NCBI GenBank assembly: GCA_026987195.1
Contig: JALSNC010000116.1
Location: forward strand, 1-45,262
Length of the DNA stretch: 45,262 nt
Direction of reading: 5' to 3'
DNA from: Desulfobulbaceae bacterium
GTDB taxonomy: Bacteria; Desulfobacterota; Desulfobulbia; Desulfobulbales; Desulfobulbaceae
Shown: in pieces, positions 25,888 through 33,593 of the stretch
How positions within the stretch are numbered: position 1 is the first letter of the stretch
How the letters are laid out: every line of letters begins with the position of its first letter
Made by a program: the position numbers and the translations under genes
Notes under the pieces: model-generated
What the model was told of the DNA's origin: nothing
What the model saw: the letters and a program-made list of their open reading frames with translations, nothing else
Databases searched by the model: none

Positions 25888-26409
25888 ATGAGCAAGACCA
25901 TGGACAATCTGAAGGCTGCGTTTGCCGGTGAATCCCAGGCACGGAACATGTATACATATTTCGCCAAGGTGGCCCGCAAGGAGGGCTACCATTATATCGC
26001 CAGGATCTTCGAGGAATCGGCGGCCAACGAGGAGCGGCATGCCAAGGATCACTTCAAGCTCATGGGCGGCCTGGGGGATACGCTCAGCAACCTGAAGGAG
26101 GCCATCGGCGGCGAAAACTACGAGGCCACCGAGATGTATCCCACCTTTGCCCGCGAGGCCGAGGAGGAGGGGAACAAGGAGGCCGCCAACCTGTTCAGGC
26201 AGATCGCCAAGATCGAGGCGCACCATCGTGACCGTTACCAGCGCTGTCTGGAGATGGTCGAGAACGGCACGGTCTTCAAGCGGGACACCCCCATCAGGTG
26301 GAAGTGCTGCAAGTGCGGTTTTACCTACGAGGGCACCGAGCCGCCGCCCCGGTGTCCGGCCTGCAAACATTCGCGTGAGTACTTTGAGCCGGCGGATATG
26401 GATATCTGA
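25888..26409 (+). CDS. rbr: Rubrerythrin
   Basis: Rubrerythrin reduces hydrogen peroxide to water in the cytoplasm of anaerobes. The 173-residue protein has a ferritin-like di-iron domain with Glu15 (AGESQARN), E48xxH51 (NEERH), Glu in ENYEATEMY and E110xxH113, then a C-terminal rubredoxin domain with two CxxC pairs (Cys140/143 and Cys156/159). The ATG at 25888 has an AAGGAG box 9 bp upstream; the longer upstream frame lacks one. Together with the Tat superoxide reductase at 11201 it completes a superoxide-to-water detoxification route. A palindrome at 25771 may control it. Confidence 0.96.
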   Translation: MSKTMDNLKAAFAGESQARNMYTYFAKVARKEGYHYIARIFEESAANEERHAKDHFKLMGGLGDTLSNLKEAIGGENYEATEMYPTFAREAEEEGNKEAANLFRQIAKIEAHHRDRYQRCLEMVENGTVFKRDTPIRWKCCKCGFTYEGTEPPPRCPACKHSREYFEPADMDI

Positions 26410-26710
26410 TGATGGACTTGTTACACTCCGTCACACGTTCAAGATGATGACGTCGCAAAAAGTCCGATCTACTGCGTTGTAGCGGGTACGGCCAATGCCC
26501 GACGTACTCCATGTGCGCCTCTGCCTGGCCGACACCGCTACGCCTTGTATATCGAACTTTTATGCTTCGCCATCTTTACATTGTGGCCGAGAAAACCGAT
26601 GAATGGTTATCCCGTGAGGGGGGGTACGTTTCCTCCTGTCCGGGCAAGGCGCACCAGGGCCTGCGCTTCGTCCCCGTTCCGTACCTCCCCGGAGACCGCT
26701 GCGCAGGCAC
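26410..26710. other. Intergenic region between rubrerythrin and hydrolase with repeat E
   Basis: The 301 bp gap between convergent genes is mostly taken up by chimeric repeat E (26446-26633). No separate terminator with a T-tract is seen, so the repeat's hairpins may be what ends both transcripts. Confidence 0.5.
26446..26633. repeat. Chimeric palindromic element E (family 2 body, family 1 flank)
   Basis: 26446-26578 matches family 2 copy D from GATGACGTCGCAAAAAGTCC through TTTTATGCTTCGCCATCTTTA-like sequence. The right family 2 end is missing. From 26579 the sequence continues as CATTGTGGCCGAGAAAACC and TTATCCCGTGAGGGGG, which is the flank found downstream of family 1 copies (39583, 16375, 44845). 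Confidence 0.75.
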
Positions 26711-27352
26711 CTACCACTCTCCGCCCAGAAACGGGTTTTCCCTCTTCTCCCGTCCCACCGTGCTCACCGGTGTGTCTCCGTAATCGTGACCCGGCCGGAT
26801 GATCGTTGCATCGGGCAGGGGCGCGATCTTGTGCGCCAGCGCGGTGATGAGGACATTGAAGTCGCCGCCCGGCAGGTCAACCCGGCCGGCACTGCCCACA
26901 AACAGTGCATCTCCGGTGAACAGGTTGTCCCGGCAGAGGAGGCAGATACTGCCCGGTGTATGGCCGGGTGTATGCAGAACCTCGATCTCCAGCCTGCCGG
27001 CCCTGAGGATGTCACCGTCTGTGACGACAAGGTCTGCCGGTGGTGAGGGGGGCAGCCCCATGCGGGCAAAACAGGCAGCCGCCTCCGGATCGGTGAGCAG
27101 GGCGACGTCATCGGCGTGCAGGACAATACCGGCGCCGGTGGCTTCCTGCAGACCTCCATTGCCGCAGGTATGGTCCGGGTGGCAGTGGGTGTTGATGATC
27201 CAGCGGACATCGAGCCCCAGTTTTTCGATCCGGGCCAGGATCCTGTCAACGTCCCCGCCCGGATCGATGACCACCCCGGTGTTGCTTTCCCCGCAACCGA
27301 GGATGTAGCAGAACACCTCCATCTCGCCAACCTTGAGCTGATCCAGGATCAT
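26711..27352 (-). CDS. Metallo-beta-lactamase-fold hydrolase (glyoxalase II-like)
   Basis: The 213-residue protein carries the MBL-fold metal-binding motif H56-x-H58-x-D60-H61 (THCHPDH), followed by LHTPGHTPGSICL (third histidine), LFTGDALF (bridging Asp) and RPGHDYG. This matches the small glyoxalase II/YcbL-like hydrolases, which cleave thioesters such as S-lactoylglutathione; the substrate here is unknown. An AGGGAG ribosome-binding site precedes the ATG at 27352, so the longer in-frame extension upstream is rejected. It is co-directional with the DUF3365 sensor gene, 132 bp away. Confidence 0.9.
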   Translation of the reverse strand: MILDQLKVGEMEVFCYILGCGESNTGVVIDPGGDVDRILARIEKLGLDVRWIINTHCHPDHTCGNGGLQEATGAGIVLHADDVALLTDPEAAACFARMGLPPSPPADLVVTDGDILRAGRLEIEVLHTPGHTPGSICLLCRDNLFTGDALFVGSAGRVDLPGGDFNVLITALAHKIAPLPDATIIRPGHDYGDTPVSTVGREKRENPFLGGEW

Positions 27353-27403
27353 ATGCTCTCTCCCTGTTTGTTGGGATTCCTGCCGTTGCCGGAAACGTAA
27401 TGG

Positions 27404-27447
27404 TTCACCGCTATCGGCAACCACCTGAAAAGGCCGACACTTTTCCC
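27404..27447. repeat. Short dispersed repeat, copy 1
   Basis: A 44 bp stretch beginning TTCACCGCTATCGG and containing CCTGAAAAG then CTTTTCCCC recurs with about 80% identity at 39228-39271. GAAAAG and CTTTTC are complementary and form a short hairpin. It lies just upstream of the hydrolase gene. Confidence 0.55.
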
Positions 27448-27484
27448 CGCAAACACCATCGCGGCACCACCGTATCATGGCGGG

Positions 27485-28516
27485 TCATTGTCCACGACCT
27501 TCGGCAGCTGTTGTCCCTGTCTCTCCGGCGGCATCGCTGTGGTCTTCCCTGTCCGTCAGTTCGAGTTCCGGGTAGAGTTTCCTGGCACAGTCAGGACAGA
27601 TGCCGTGGGTGAAGCGGACATCGGCATGCCTGCTCATGTACTCTTCAACCTCGTTCCAGTACCCCCTGTCGTCGCGGATATTCTTGCATGATGAGCAGAT
27701 GGGCAACAGGCCGGACAGCAGCCGCACCTGGCGCATCGATTCCTGCAGCCGGTCGATGGTCTGCCTACGTTCCCGTTCGTGCCGGCAGAGGATGACTGTG
27801 GTGGTCACCAGGCCGGCCAGTCCCACCAGCCAGATGCCGAGATAGGTGAGGAGCATGGTCCTGATCCGCTGCTGCTGGGCGCGGATCAGGGGCAGGGCGG
27901 GAATGGATATGGAGATGCCGCCGTGCATCTGGCCGGCCTTGTCGCCGTAGCGTTCGTGGCACTGCAGGCAGGGGGCCTCGATATAGAGCGGCGAGAGGTA
28001 ACGGAACCGGGGATGGGCCGTACCTGTGCCCACGGTTTCATAGTACTCGCTGGCGCCGTTTTGTCTCAACATGCGCAGGGCAACGGTTTCCCAGGGATCG
28101 GGGCTGTTCTCCGGGCGGATCGGTTCAAGGCTGGTGAGATGAAAGCGGACACCGCCCTCCCGGTCGGCGATTTCGGCGATCTGGCGGGTCATGTAGGCTG
28201 GGTTGAGCTTGGTGAGATGCATGCCGGTGGTGGTGACCAGGTCCCGGGAGGGGTCTTCCTGCAGGTAGGGATTGGGTCTGGTCGTCCGGGTTACCGGGAC
28301 ATAGACGCCGCCGTGGAGCGCATTCCAGAAGCGGGTCATGAGGAATTCCCTGAAAAAGGACCGGGTCTGGGAGCTGGCAATGGTGGTGGTCAGCGTGATC
28401 TCGCGGTGCGCGTTCCAGGAAAAGAGACCATAGAGGGTGAGGGTCCAGGCCAGGCCGGCAAGGATGGCGGCCCTGCGAAGCGGTGAGCAGCGTGAGGTGG
28501 CGTTTTTTTGCATCAT
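27485..28516 (-). CDS. Heme-c DUF3365 membrane sensor with C-terminal zinc-ribbon-like domain
   Basis: The 343-residue protein has TM1 (about 16-35), a periplasmic DUF3365 (Tll0287-like) domain (about 40-210) with a heme c motif CLQCH (183-187), and TM2 (about 221-244). The cytoplasmic C-terminal module LPICSSCKNIRDD...GYW...FTHGICPDC has Cys274, 277, 307 and 310, a likely metal site. That module is common at the end of PAS or receiver proteins in Desulfobacterota. DUF3365 proteins are thought to sense redox or gases such as NO; no kinase domain is present. The ATG at 28516 has an AGGA box; the longer frame is low-complexity and not supported. It is divergent from the signalling operon at 29078. 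Confidence 0.85.
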   Translation of the reverse strand: MMQKNATSRCSPLRRAAILAGLAWTLTLYGLFSWNAHREITLTTTIASSQTRSFFREFLMTRFWNALHGGVYVPVTRTTRPNPYLQEDPSRDLVTTTGMHLTKLNPAYMTRQIAEIADREGGVRFHLTSLEPIRPENSPDPWETVALRMLRQNGASEYYETVGTGTAHPRFRYLSPLYIEAPCLQCHERYGDKAGQMHGGISISIPALPLIRAQQQRIRTMLLTYLGIWLVGLAGLVTTTVILCRHERERRQTIDRLQESMRQVRLLSGLLPICSSCKNIRDDRGYWNEVEEYMSRHADVRFTHGICPDCARKLYPELELTDREDHSDAAGETGTTAAEGRGQ

Positions 28517-28654
28517 TGCATCCTGCCGGGGATGGTCCGGGGAGAAACGGTTTGCCAGAGGATTGGAGAAATTGTACCGGTTGGAGCCTGGTTTGTCGTG
28601 GATTTTTTCGGGAAAGAATCTTCTTCTTCGTTTTCGCCAAGAGATCATCGGTAA

Positions 28655-28700
28655 AGGTTCAGCAGCCGGCCAGCCGCGATCACGCATAAAGGATGTGCCA
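28655..28700. repeat. Remnant of family 1 element (copy A type)
   Basis: GGTAAAGGTTCAGCAG is followed directly by CCGGCCAGCCGCGATCACGC. In copy A these two segments are the left terminal arm (235-249) and the right inner arm plus following bases (338-356). Here the intervening about 90 bp are absent, so this is a deleted copy. Confidence 0.6.
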
Positions 28701-28823
28701 GGAGATACAGGTGCATCATTTTTGTTTCTCTGCAGTATTTTTGTTGCTGATATGACGGGATCCAGGGAATGGTTCTTGTTGGCGCTTGCTGTGTAAAATG
28801 ATGTAATTACGGATTTCTTTTTA

Positions 28824-28856
28824 AACATGTACCGTTGTTTCAAAATGGTACATGTT
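28824..28856. promoter_or_regulatory. Perfect inverted repeat between divergent operons
   Basis: AACATGTACC (28824-28833) and GGTACATGTT (28847-28856) are perfect 10 bp complements with a 13 bp spacer, in AT-rich DNA between two divergent sensory operons. No T-tract follows, so a transcription factor site is likelier than a terminator. The binding protein is unknown. Confidence 0.5.
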
Positions 28857-29077
28857 GTGCATTGCTATGACCAAATTGTATTTTTCGTTTTTTCAATCAT
28901 GACCGGGAATCCCGGTGGAGCAAAGCCGAGCCATGAATATCGCTGTCTCTCCCATGCCGGTTGAACAGGACCGGCATCCGGCATGCCCCTGCCCGGCGGC
29001 AGGAAGGCATTTTCCGTTGCAGCGGCAGATGTGGCGGTCTTCGGTCATGGTGCGTTTTTTTTGTTGCAGGTGTGCTG

Positions 29078-29572
29078 ATGGCTAGACAGCCAACCATGAC
29101 AGGGAGACTGCCGATCATCCTCGTTCCGCTCCTGCTGGGTGTTCTGCTGGGATGCCCGGATCATGCCTGGGCCCTCCAGTCGCATGGGCCTCCGGAGGGA
29201 CTCTATGTCCACCAGATGGCCCATATCCACTTTGTCCTCGCCCTGGGCTATCTGCTGTGGGATATCCGGCGCAGTTCCTTCACCAGCATGGGCTGGCGCT
29301 ACCTGCAGGTCTTCTGCCTGCTCATGATCGTCTGGAACGTGCTCGCCTTCACCGGCCATGCCATGGGCGTGGTTCTCGAGCCCCATCACATCTCCACGGT
29401 CCAGGGATATTTCCAGTCCCGCCTGCTCGGTCCCCTGACCACGACCAAGATCATCTTCTACATCACCAAGCTTGACCATCTCGTCGCCGTTCCCGCTCTC
29501 TTCTTCCTGTTCATCGGAATGCGGTCCCTGTACAGGACCGTCATCGAGCATGCCGGGGAGGAAAAGAAATGA
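29078..29572 (+). CDS. His-rich membrane protein paired with a histidine kinase
   Basis: The 164-residue protein has an N-terminal signal (about 11-32; LLGC at 23-26 could act as a lipobox, or cleavage could follow AWA), then about three to four membrane helices (45-62, 75-97, 117-131, 134-151). Histidines lie in or near the helices: H45, H49, H51, H94, H103, H104 and H134, which could bind heme or metal. I do not recognise the family. The ATG at 29078 is preceded by AGGTG; a longer frame reaches back to 28961. Its stop overlaps the kinase start by 4 bp, so it is probably a sensory subunit of that kinase. Confidence 0.72.
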   Translation: MARQPTMTGRLPIILVPLLLGVLLGCPDHAWALQSHGPPEGLYVHQMAHIHFVLALGYLLWDIRRSSFTSMGWRYLQVFCLLMIVWNVLAFTGHAMGVVLEPHHISTVQGYFQSRLLGPLTTTKIIFYITKLDHLVAVPALFFLFIGMRSLYRTVIEHAGEEKK

Positions 29573-31164
29573 ATGGATTGCCCCTCCTTCCAACCATCAT
29601 CATTGATATGGCCGGTTCCATGGCCGATATCATCTTTTCCTTCCTGGCCATGCGGTACGCACTGCTGCTCACCCGCCGGCAGCCGGACAACTTTCTCTGG
29701 GGGTACCTCTTCTATTTCTGCATGGCCCTGTCGGCCTTTTCCGTCTCCAGGGCCGCCGGCCACCTTGTCAAGCAGTTCCTCTTCATGTCGGATAACGGCG
29801 ATATATGGGCCGATATAGCTCCCTATTCAGGCGGGTTCAATACCCTGCTCCTGATCTCGGTCTCGGCGGTCACCATCTTCTACAACAAGTCCGTTCAGGC
29901 CTATGAGTCCATCGAACAGAAGGCCGCCAAGCTCAAGAGCGCCAACCTGCAGCTGGAAAAGGCCGCTGCCGAACTCAAGGAGCTGAACATGCACCTGGAG
30001 GAAAAGGTGGAGGAACGTACCGCCGAGCTCTCCAAGTCGGAGAAGAAATTCCGTCATCTGTTTTCCAATTCCAAGGACATGATCTTTTTTGGGGATATCG
30101 GTAAAAATGTTCTCGAGATCAACGAATCGGGCCTGGAGATGCTGGGCTACAGCCCCGAAGATGCGAAATCCCTCAATCTCTACCAGATATTCCGCAACGA
30201 GGAAGATATCTTCACCTATTACGAGCTGCTCAGCAGGGACGGCTATATCAAGGATTTCGAGGCCGAGTTCCAGAAAAAGGACGGTTCGGTGATCTATGTC
30301 CTCATCTCGGCCACGGCCATCTATGATGACAACGGCAAGATGATCGGCTGCGAGGCCATTGCCAAGGATCTGACCCGGGTCAAGACCATGATGGAGCAGC
30401 TGGTATCCAGCGAGAAGATGGCCTCGGTGGGCCAGATGGCCGCCGGCGTCGCCCATGAGATCAATACGCCCCTGGGGATCATCCTCGGCTATGCCCAGCT
30501 GATGAAGGATGATTTCGACGAGGATTCGGAGGCCTACCAGAATCTCTGTGTCATCGAGCGGCAGACCAAGGCCAGCCGCAAGATCGTCGCTGACCTGCTC
30601 AAGTTTTCCCGCCAGGCCGGCAGTGCCCGCAAGGACATTGATCTCAACGAGATCCTCTCCGATGTGGTGGCGGTCACCGAACATAACCTCAATCTGAACC
30701 ATATCCAGGTGCATCTCGATCTTGCCGACCATCTGCCGCGGGTCATCGGCGATGCCGAAAAACTGCGCCAGGTCTTCGTCAACCTGATCAATAATGCCCA
30801 GCATGCCATGGAAGAACAGGGCGGGGGAGATCTCTATCTCGGTACCTCGTATGATCCGGGAAAAAAGCAGGTCATCACCCGGGTTCGAGACACGGGCCAT
30901 GGTATTCCCGAGGAGGTCAAGGCCAAGATCTTTGATCCGTTTTTCACCACCAAGCCGGTGGGCAAGGGGACCGGGCTGGGCCTGTCGGTCACCTACGGGA
31001 TCATCCAGGATCATGGCGGCACCATCGTTGTGGAGAGCCCGGTCAGGAACCCTGATAGCGGCGAAATGATGCAGGGCACTGAGTTCAGGATCCTGCTGCC
31101 CCGGGCCGAGGATACCGAGACCGTGGCTCTGAAGGAAGAGGGGGGTCGCCCCGAAACCATGTAA
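29569..31164 (+). CDS. Membrane sensor histidine kinase (PAS-HisKA-HATPase)
   Basis: The 531-residue kinase has three N-terminal membrane helices (about 10-35, 43-65, 88-105) with very short loops, a long coiled coil (about 110-157), PAS (about 158-270), HisKA with His296 in [13 protein letters not shown], and an HATPase domain (about 385-510: [31 protein letters not shown]). With almost no periplasmic part, sensing probably occurs in the membrane or through the overlapping His-rich partner. The receiver gene follows at 31234. Confidence 0.93.
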   Translation: MNGLPLLPTIIIDMAGSMADIIFSFLAMRYALLLTRRQPDNFLWGYLFYFCMALSAFSVSRAAGHLVKQFLFMSDNGDIWADIAPYSGGFNTLLLISVSAVTIFYNKSVQAYESIEQKAAKLKSANLQLEKAAAELKELNMHLEEKVEERTAELSKSEKKFRHLFSNSKDMIFFGDIGKNVLEINESGLEMLGYSPEDAKSLNLYQIFRNEEDIFTYYELLSRDGYIKDFEAEFQKKDGSVIYVLISATAIYDDNGKMIGCEAIAKDLTRVKTMMEQLVSSEKMASVGQMAAGVAHEINTPLGIILGYAQLMKDDFDEDSEAYQNLCVIERQTKASRKIVADLLKFSRQAGSARKDIDLNEILSDVVAVTEHNLNLNHIQVHLDLADHLPRVIGDAEKLRQVFVNLINNAQHAMEEQGGGDLYLGTSYDPGKKQVITRVRDTGHGIPEEVKAKIFDPFFTTKPVGKGTGLGLSVTYGIIQDHGGTIVVESPVRNPDSGEMMQGTEFRILLPRAEDTETVALKEEGGRPETM

Positions 31165-31233
31165 ATGTGCAAACCGCCGCTGGCAAAGATGTTGTCCGCG
31201 GCGCCTTTCCGGTACAACCTGAGGAGGAAGACA

Positions 31234-31599
31234 ATGGCTGAAATTCTGGCACTGGATGATGTGCAGGACGCAACGGTCCTCATCGGCAAGATCCTTTCCA
31301 AGAAGGGACACAATGTGCATACCTTCACGGAAGAAGACGAGGCGATCGAATTTGCCAAGAAGAACAGGATCGACCTGGCGATCCTGGATATCAAGCTGAA
31401 GAAGCTCAGCGGCGTCGAGGTGCTGGCCATGCTGAAGGAACATTCCCCGGACATGCATGCCATCATGCTCACCGGGTACCCCACCGTCGAGACGGCACGG
31501 GAGGCCATCAGCCTGGGTGCTGACGAGTACTGTGTCAAGCCCATCGACCGTGACGAACTCGAGGAAAAGGTGGAAAAGGTCCTCCAGACCCGGAAGTAA
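31234..31599 (+). CDS. Single-domain response regulator (CheY-like)
   Basis: The 121-residue protein is a receiver domain only: phospho-acceptor Asp in LAILDIKLKKLSG, switch Thr in MLTGYPT, and Lys in CVKPID. The usual acidic pair near the N-terminus reads LDDVQD. With no DNA-binding domain it must act by protein contact or as a relay step. A strong GAGGAGG box fixes the ATG at 31234. It sits between the membrane kinase and a GAF-GAF-PAS protein, suggesting phosphate transfer among the three. Confidence 0.93.
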   Translation: MAEILALDDVQDATVLIGKILSKKGHNVHTFTEEDEAIEFAKKNRIDLAILDIKLKKLSGVEVLAMLKEHSPDMHAIMLTGYPTVETAREAISLGADEYCVKPIDRDELEEKVEKVLQTRK

Positions 31600-31631
31600 T
31601 CCCGCGGCCAGAGGAACGACCCGGAGCGAAG

Positions 31632-33296
31632 ATGACGGACACACGGACAAGAGAGCGGCAGTTTCTGGAGGTGTTCCAGAAGGTGACCAAGATGGTCTCC
31701 ATGGTGCTGGATCACCAGCAGGTCATGGATACCATCGTCCGCACCCTGCCGGAACTCTTTGACGTGGACGCCTGCACCATCCGTCTGCTGGACTACTCCA
31801 CCAACACCTTTGTCCTGGGCGCGGCCCACGGCCTGTCCCTGGAATATGTCTCCCGCCAGTCCATTGATACCGAGGAGACCATGGCCCTGATCAAGGCGGG
31901 CCAGCCCGTGGCCAGGGTCAACCTGGACCGGGACCCCAGCTACCAGGACCGGGAAGAGCTCTTCCGGGAGGGGATCAAGAGTATCCTCACCCTGCCCATC
32001 CTGTTCCAGGACTCCATCATCGGCATCATGCGTCTGTTGACCCGCCGGCACCGGGTCTTCTCCGACGAGGAGATCTCCTTTTCCATGTCGCTTGCCGAAC
32101 AGGTGGGGATCGCCATCTCCAACGCGCGGATGTTCAAGGAGATGGTCAACCAGGTGGACTTCATGCAGGAGGTACAGGCGCTGAGCAAACTGGTCAACTC
32201 CACCCTGGATCTGGATACCGTTCTCCAGACCATTGTCGAACGGGTCCCCCGCTCCATGGGGACCAGGGCCTGCACCATACGGCTGCTCAATCCCCAGACC
32301 AACACCCTGGAGCTGGTGGCGGCGCACGGGGTGTCGGACAACTATCTCGAGCAGGTGCAGTGGGAGAGCGAGGACGACATCGCCATGCTCCTGGCCGGCG
32401 GGTCAGTGGCCATCTTCGACGTGGAAGGAGACGAGCGGATCAAGTGCAGGAAACACCTGGTGCAGGAGGGGATCAAGTCACTGCTCTGCATCCCCATCAA
32501 GGTGGGCCAGGAGCGTATCGGCGTCCTGCAGATTCTCTCCGACGAACACCACTGTTTCACCAGTTCCGAGGTCAATTTCGCCGAGACCGTGTCCGAGGCC
32601 GGCGGCACGGCCATCCATAATGCCAGGACCTATCAGAAGATCAATCTCCTTTTCAATCAGATAGAGGAGAATGAACGTTTTCTCGCCGATATCCTTGACT
32701 GCATCCGGCCGCAGCTCCTGGTGATTGACACCGAGAAGCACGTGGTGCTCGCCAACCGGGTGGCCATGGAGCGGCTGGGAAGATCGGAAAAGGAGATCCT
32801 GGGCGCGGAATACAGTGAGCTCTGCCTGGTGGAGGGAGACAATGGCGAGTGTCCCGTTGATCAGGTGCTGCGTGACGGCAACGCGGTCACCCTGGTGCAC
32901 CAGGTGGAGCAGGAGGACGGTGTCCACTGGCTGGAACGTACTGCCACGCCCATGCTCGATGACCAGGGACAGGTCCAGTACGTGGTGGAGATCATCCGTG
33001 ACATCACCACCCAGCGCAGGCTGGAGCAGGAGCGGATGGAGCGGGTCAAGCTGCAGGGAGTCGTCGAGATGGCCGGGGCGGTTGCACACGAGATCAACTC
33101 GCCCCTGTTTGCCGCCCTGGGCACAGCCCAGCTCCTGCAGGAGGATGTGGAGGACACCGAGATGGGCAGGGATCTGTCGACCATTGTCCGCAATCTCAAG
33201 GCCATCAGCCAGCTTACCAGGAAGATGACCAGCATGACCGGTTTCAAGAGCCGCCACTATATCGGTGATACCCGGATCGTCGATATGTCGGACTAG
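31632..33296 (+). CDS. GAF-GAF-PAS-HisKA protein without an ATPase domain
   Basis: The 554-residue protein has GAF1 (about 25-170), GAF2 (about 185-335), PAS (about 345-462) and a HisKA dimerisation/phosphoacceptor segment with His486 in GAVAHEINSPLFAALG. It then ends 68 residues later, with no N, G1 or G2 boxes of an HATPase domain. The DNA downstream to the next gene gives no continuation in frame. It may be a natural phosphotransfer or dimerisation partner for the neighbouring kinase (29569), or a kinase truncated by mutation. It starts 32 bp after the receiver gene. Ligands of the GAF domains are unknown. Confidence 0.85.
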   Translation: MTDTRTRERQFLEVFQKVTKMVSMVLDHQQVMDTIVRTLPELFDVDACTIRLLDYSTNTFVLGAAHGLSLEYVSRQSIDTEETMALIKAGQPVARVNLDRDPSYQDREELFREGIKSILTLPILFQDSIIGIMRLLTRRHRVFSDEEISFSMSLAEQVGIAISNARMFKEMVNQVDFMQEVQALSKLVNSTLDLDTVLQTIVERVPRSMGTRACTIRLLNPQTNTLELVAAHGVSDNYLEQVQWESEDDIAMLLAGGSVAIFDVEGDERIKCRKHLVQEGIKSLLCIPIKVGQERIGVLQILSDEHHCFTSSEVNFAETVSEAGGTAIHNARTYQKINLLFNQIEENERFLADILDCIRPQLLVIDTEKHVVLANRVAMERLGRSEKEILGAEYSELCLVEGDNGECPVDQVLRDGNAVTLVHQVEQEDGVHWLERTATPMLDDQGQVQYVVEIIRDITTQRRLEQERMERVKLQGVVEMAGAVAHEINSPLFAALGTAQLLQEDVEDTEMGRDLSTIVRNLKAISQLTRKMTSMTGFKSRHYIGDTRIVDMSD

Positions 33297-33421
33297 CGAG
33301 AGTTGCCCGGTCCTTTCCCCGGCGGGAACAGGACGGGTGCCACAGTGAAAGGGGAGTACCAGGAACAACAGACAAGGAGGTGAATGGCAACGTATCGAGG
33401 CTGAAGCAAGATCGTGGATCC

Positions 33422-33441
33422 CAAACATGATGCGATGTTTG
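33422..33441. promoter_or_regulatory. Inverted repeat upstream of the TSUP gene
   Basis: CAAACAT (33422-33428) and ATGTTTG (33435-33441) are perfect complements with a 6 bp spacer, 153 bp before the TSUP start. This could be an operator; no consensus promoter could be placed confidently. The rest of the 297 bp gap (33297-33593) contains nothing else recognisable. Confidence 0.35.
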
Positions 33442-33593
33442 TGTTAGTGAGCCGATATGACCGGCGGCATCCACAGGGCCAGGGCGGGGGCGGCAGGAAC
33501 GTTTTTCTGCCGTATCGTAGCCTGCCCGTCCCTGACCGGGGACAGACCGCCGGCAGATCGACTTGTACAAATGAAAGATCGAGGAGGCTTTGT

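Larger units (their letters stand above)
28517..29077. other. Divergent intergenic region
   Basis: This 561 bp region separates the DUF3365 sensor (minus) from the signalling operon (plus). It holds the repeat remnant at 28655, a 10 bp perfect inverted repeat at 28824-28856, and AT-rich DNA (28790-28900), the likely promoter area for one or both operons. Confidence 0.5.

Noticed and set aside
28517-28843. N-terminal extension of the DUF3365 sensor
   Set aside because: The extra about 109 residues are polar and unlike the family, overlap the repeat remnant, and the ATG at 28516 has an AGGA box followed by a membrane helix.
28961-29077. Upstream extension of the His-rich membrane protein
   Set aside because: The extension is cysteine/arginine-rich, without a ribosome-binding site. 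The ATG at 29078 has AGGTG and directly precedes a signal-like helix.
29827-31650. Long minus-strand open frame opposite the histidine kinase and receiver
   Set aside because: It lies antisense to well-supported kinase and receiver genes and has no recognisable domain; it is a shadow of codon bias.
33297-33593. A missing HATPase domain of the truncated kinase as a frameshifted continuation
   Set aside because: I looked for N-box or G-box motifs (such as NAxxA or DxGxG) in all plus frames up to the TSUP gene and saw none, so a simple frameshift does not restore the domain.
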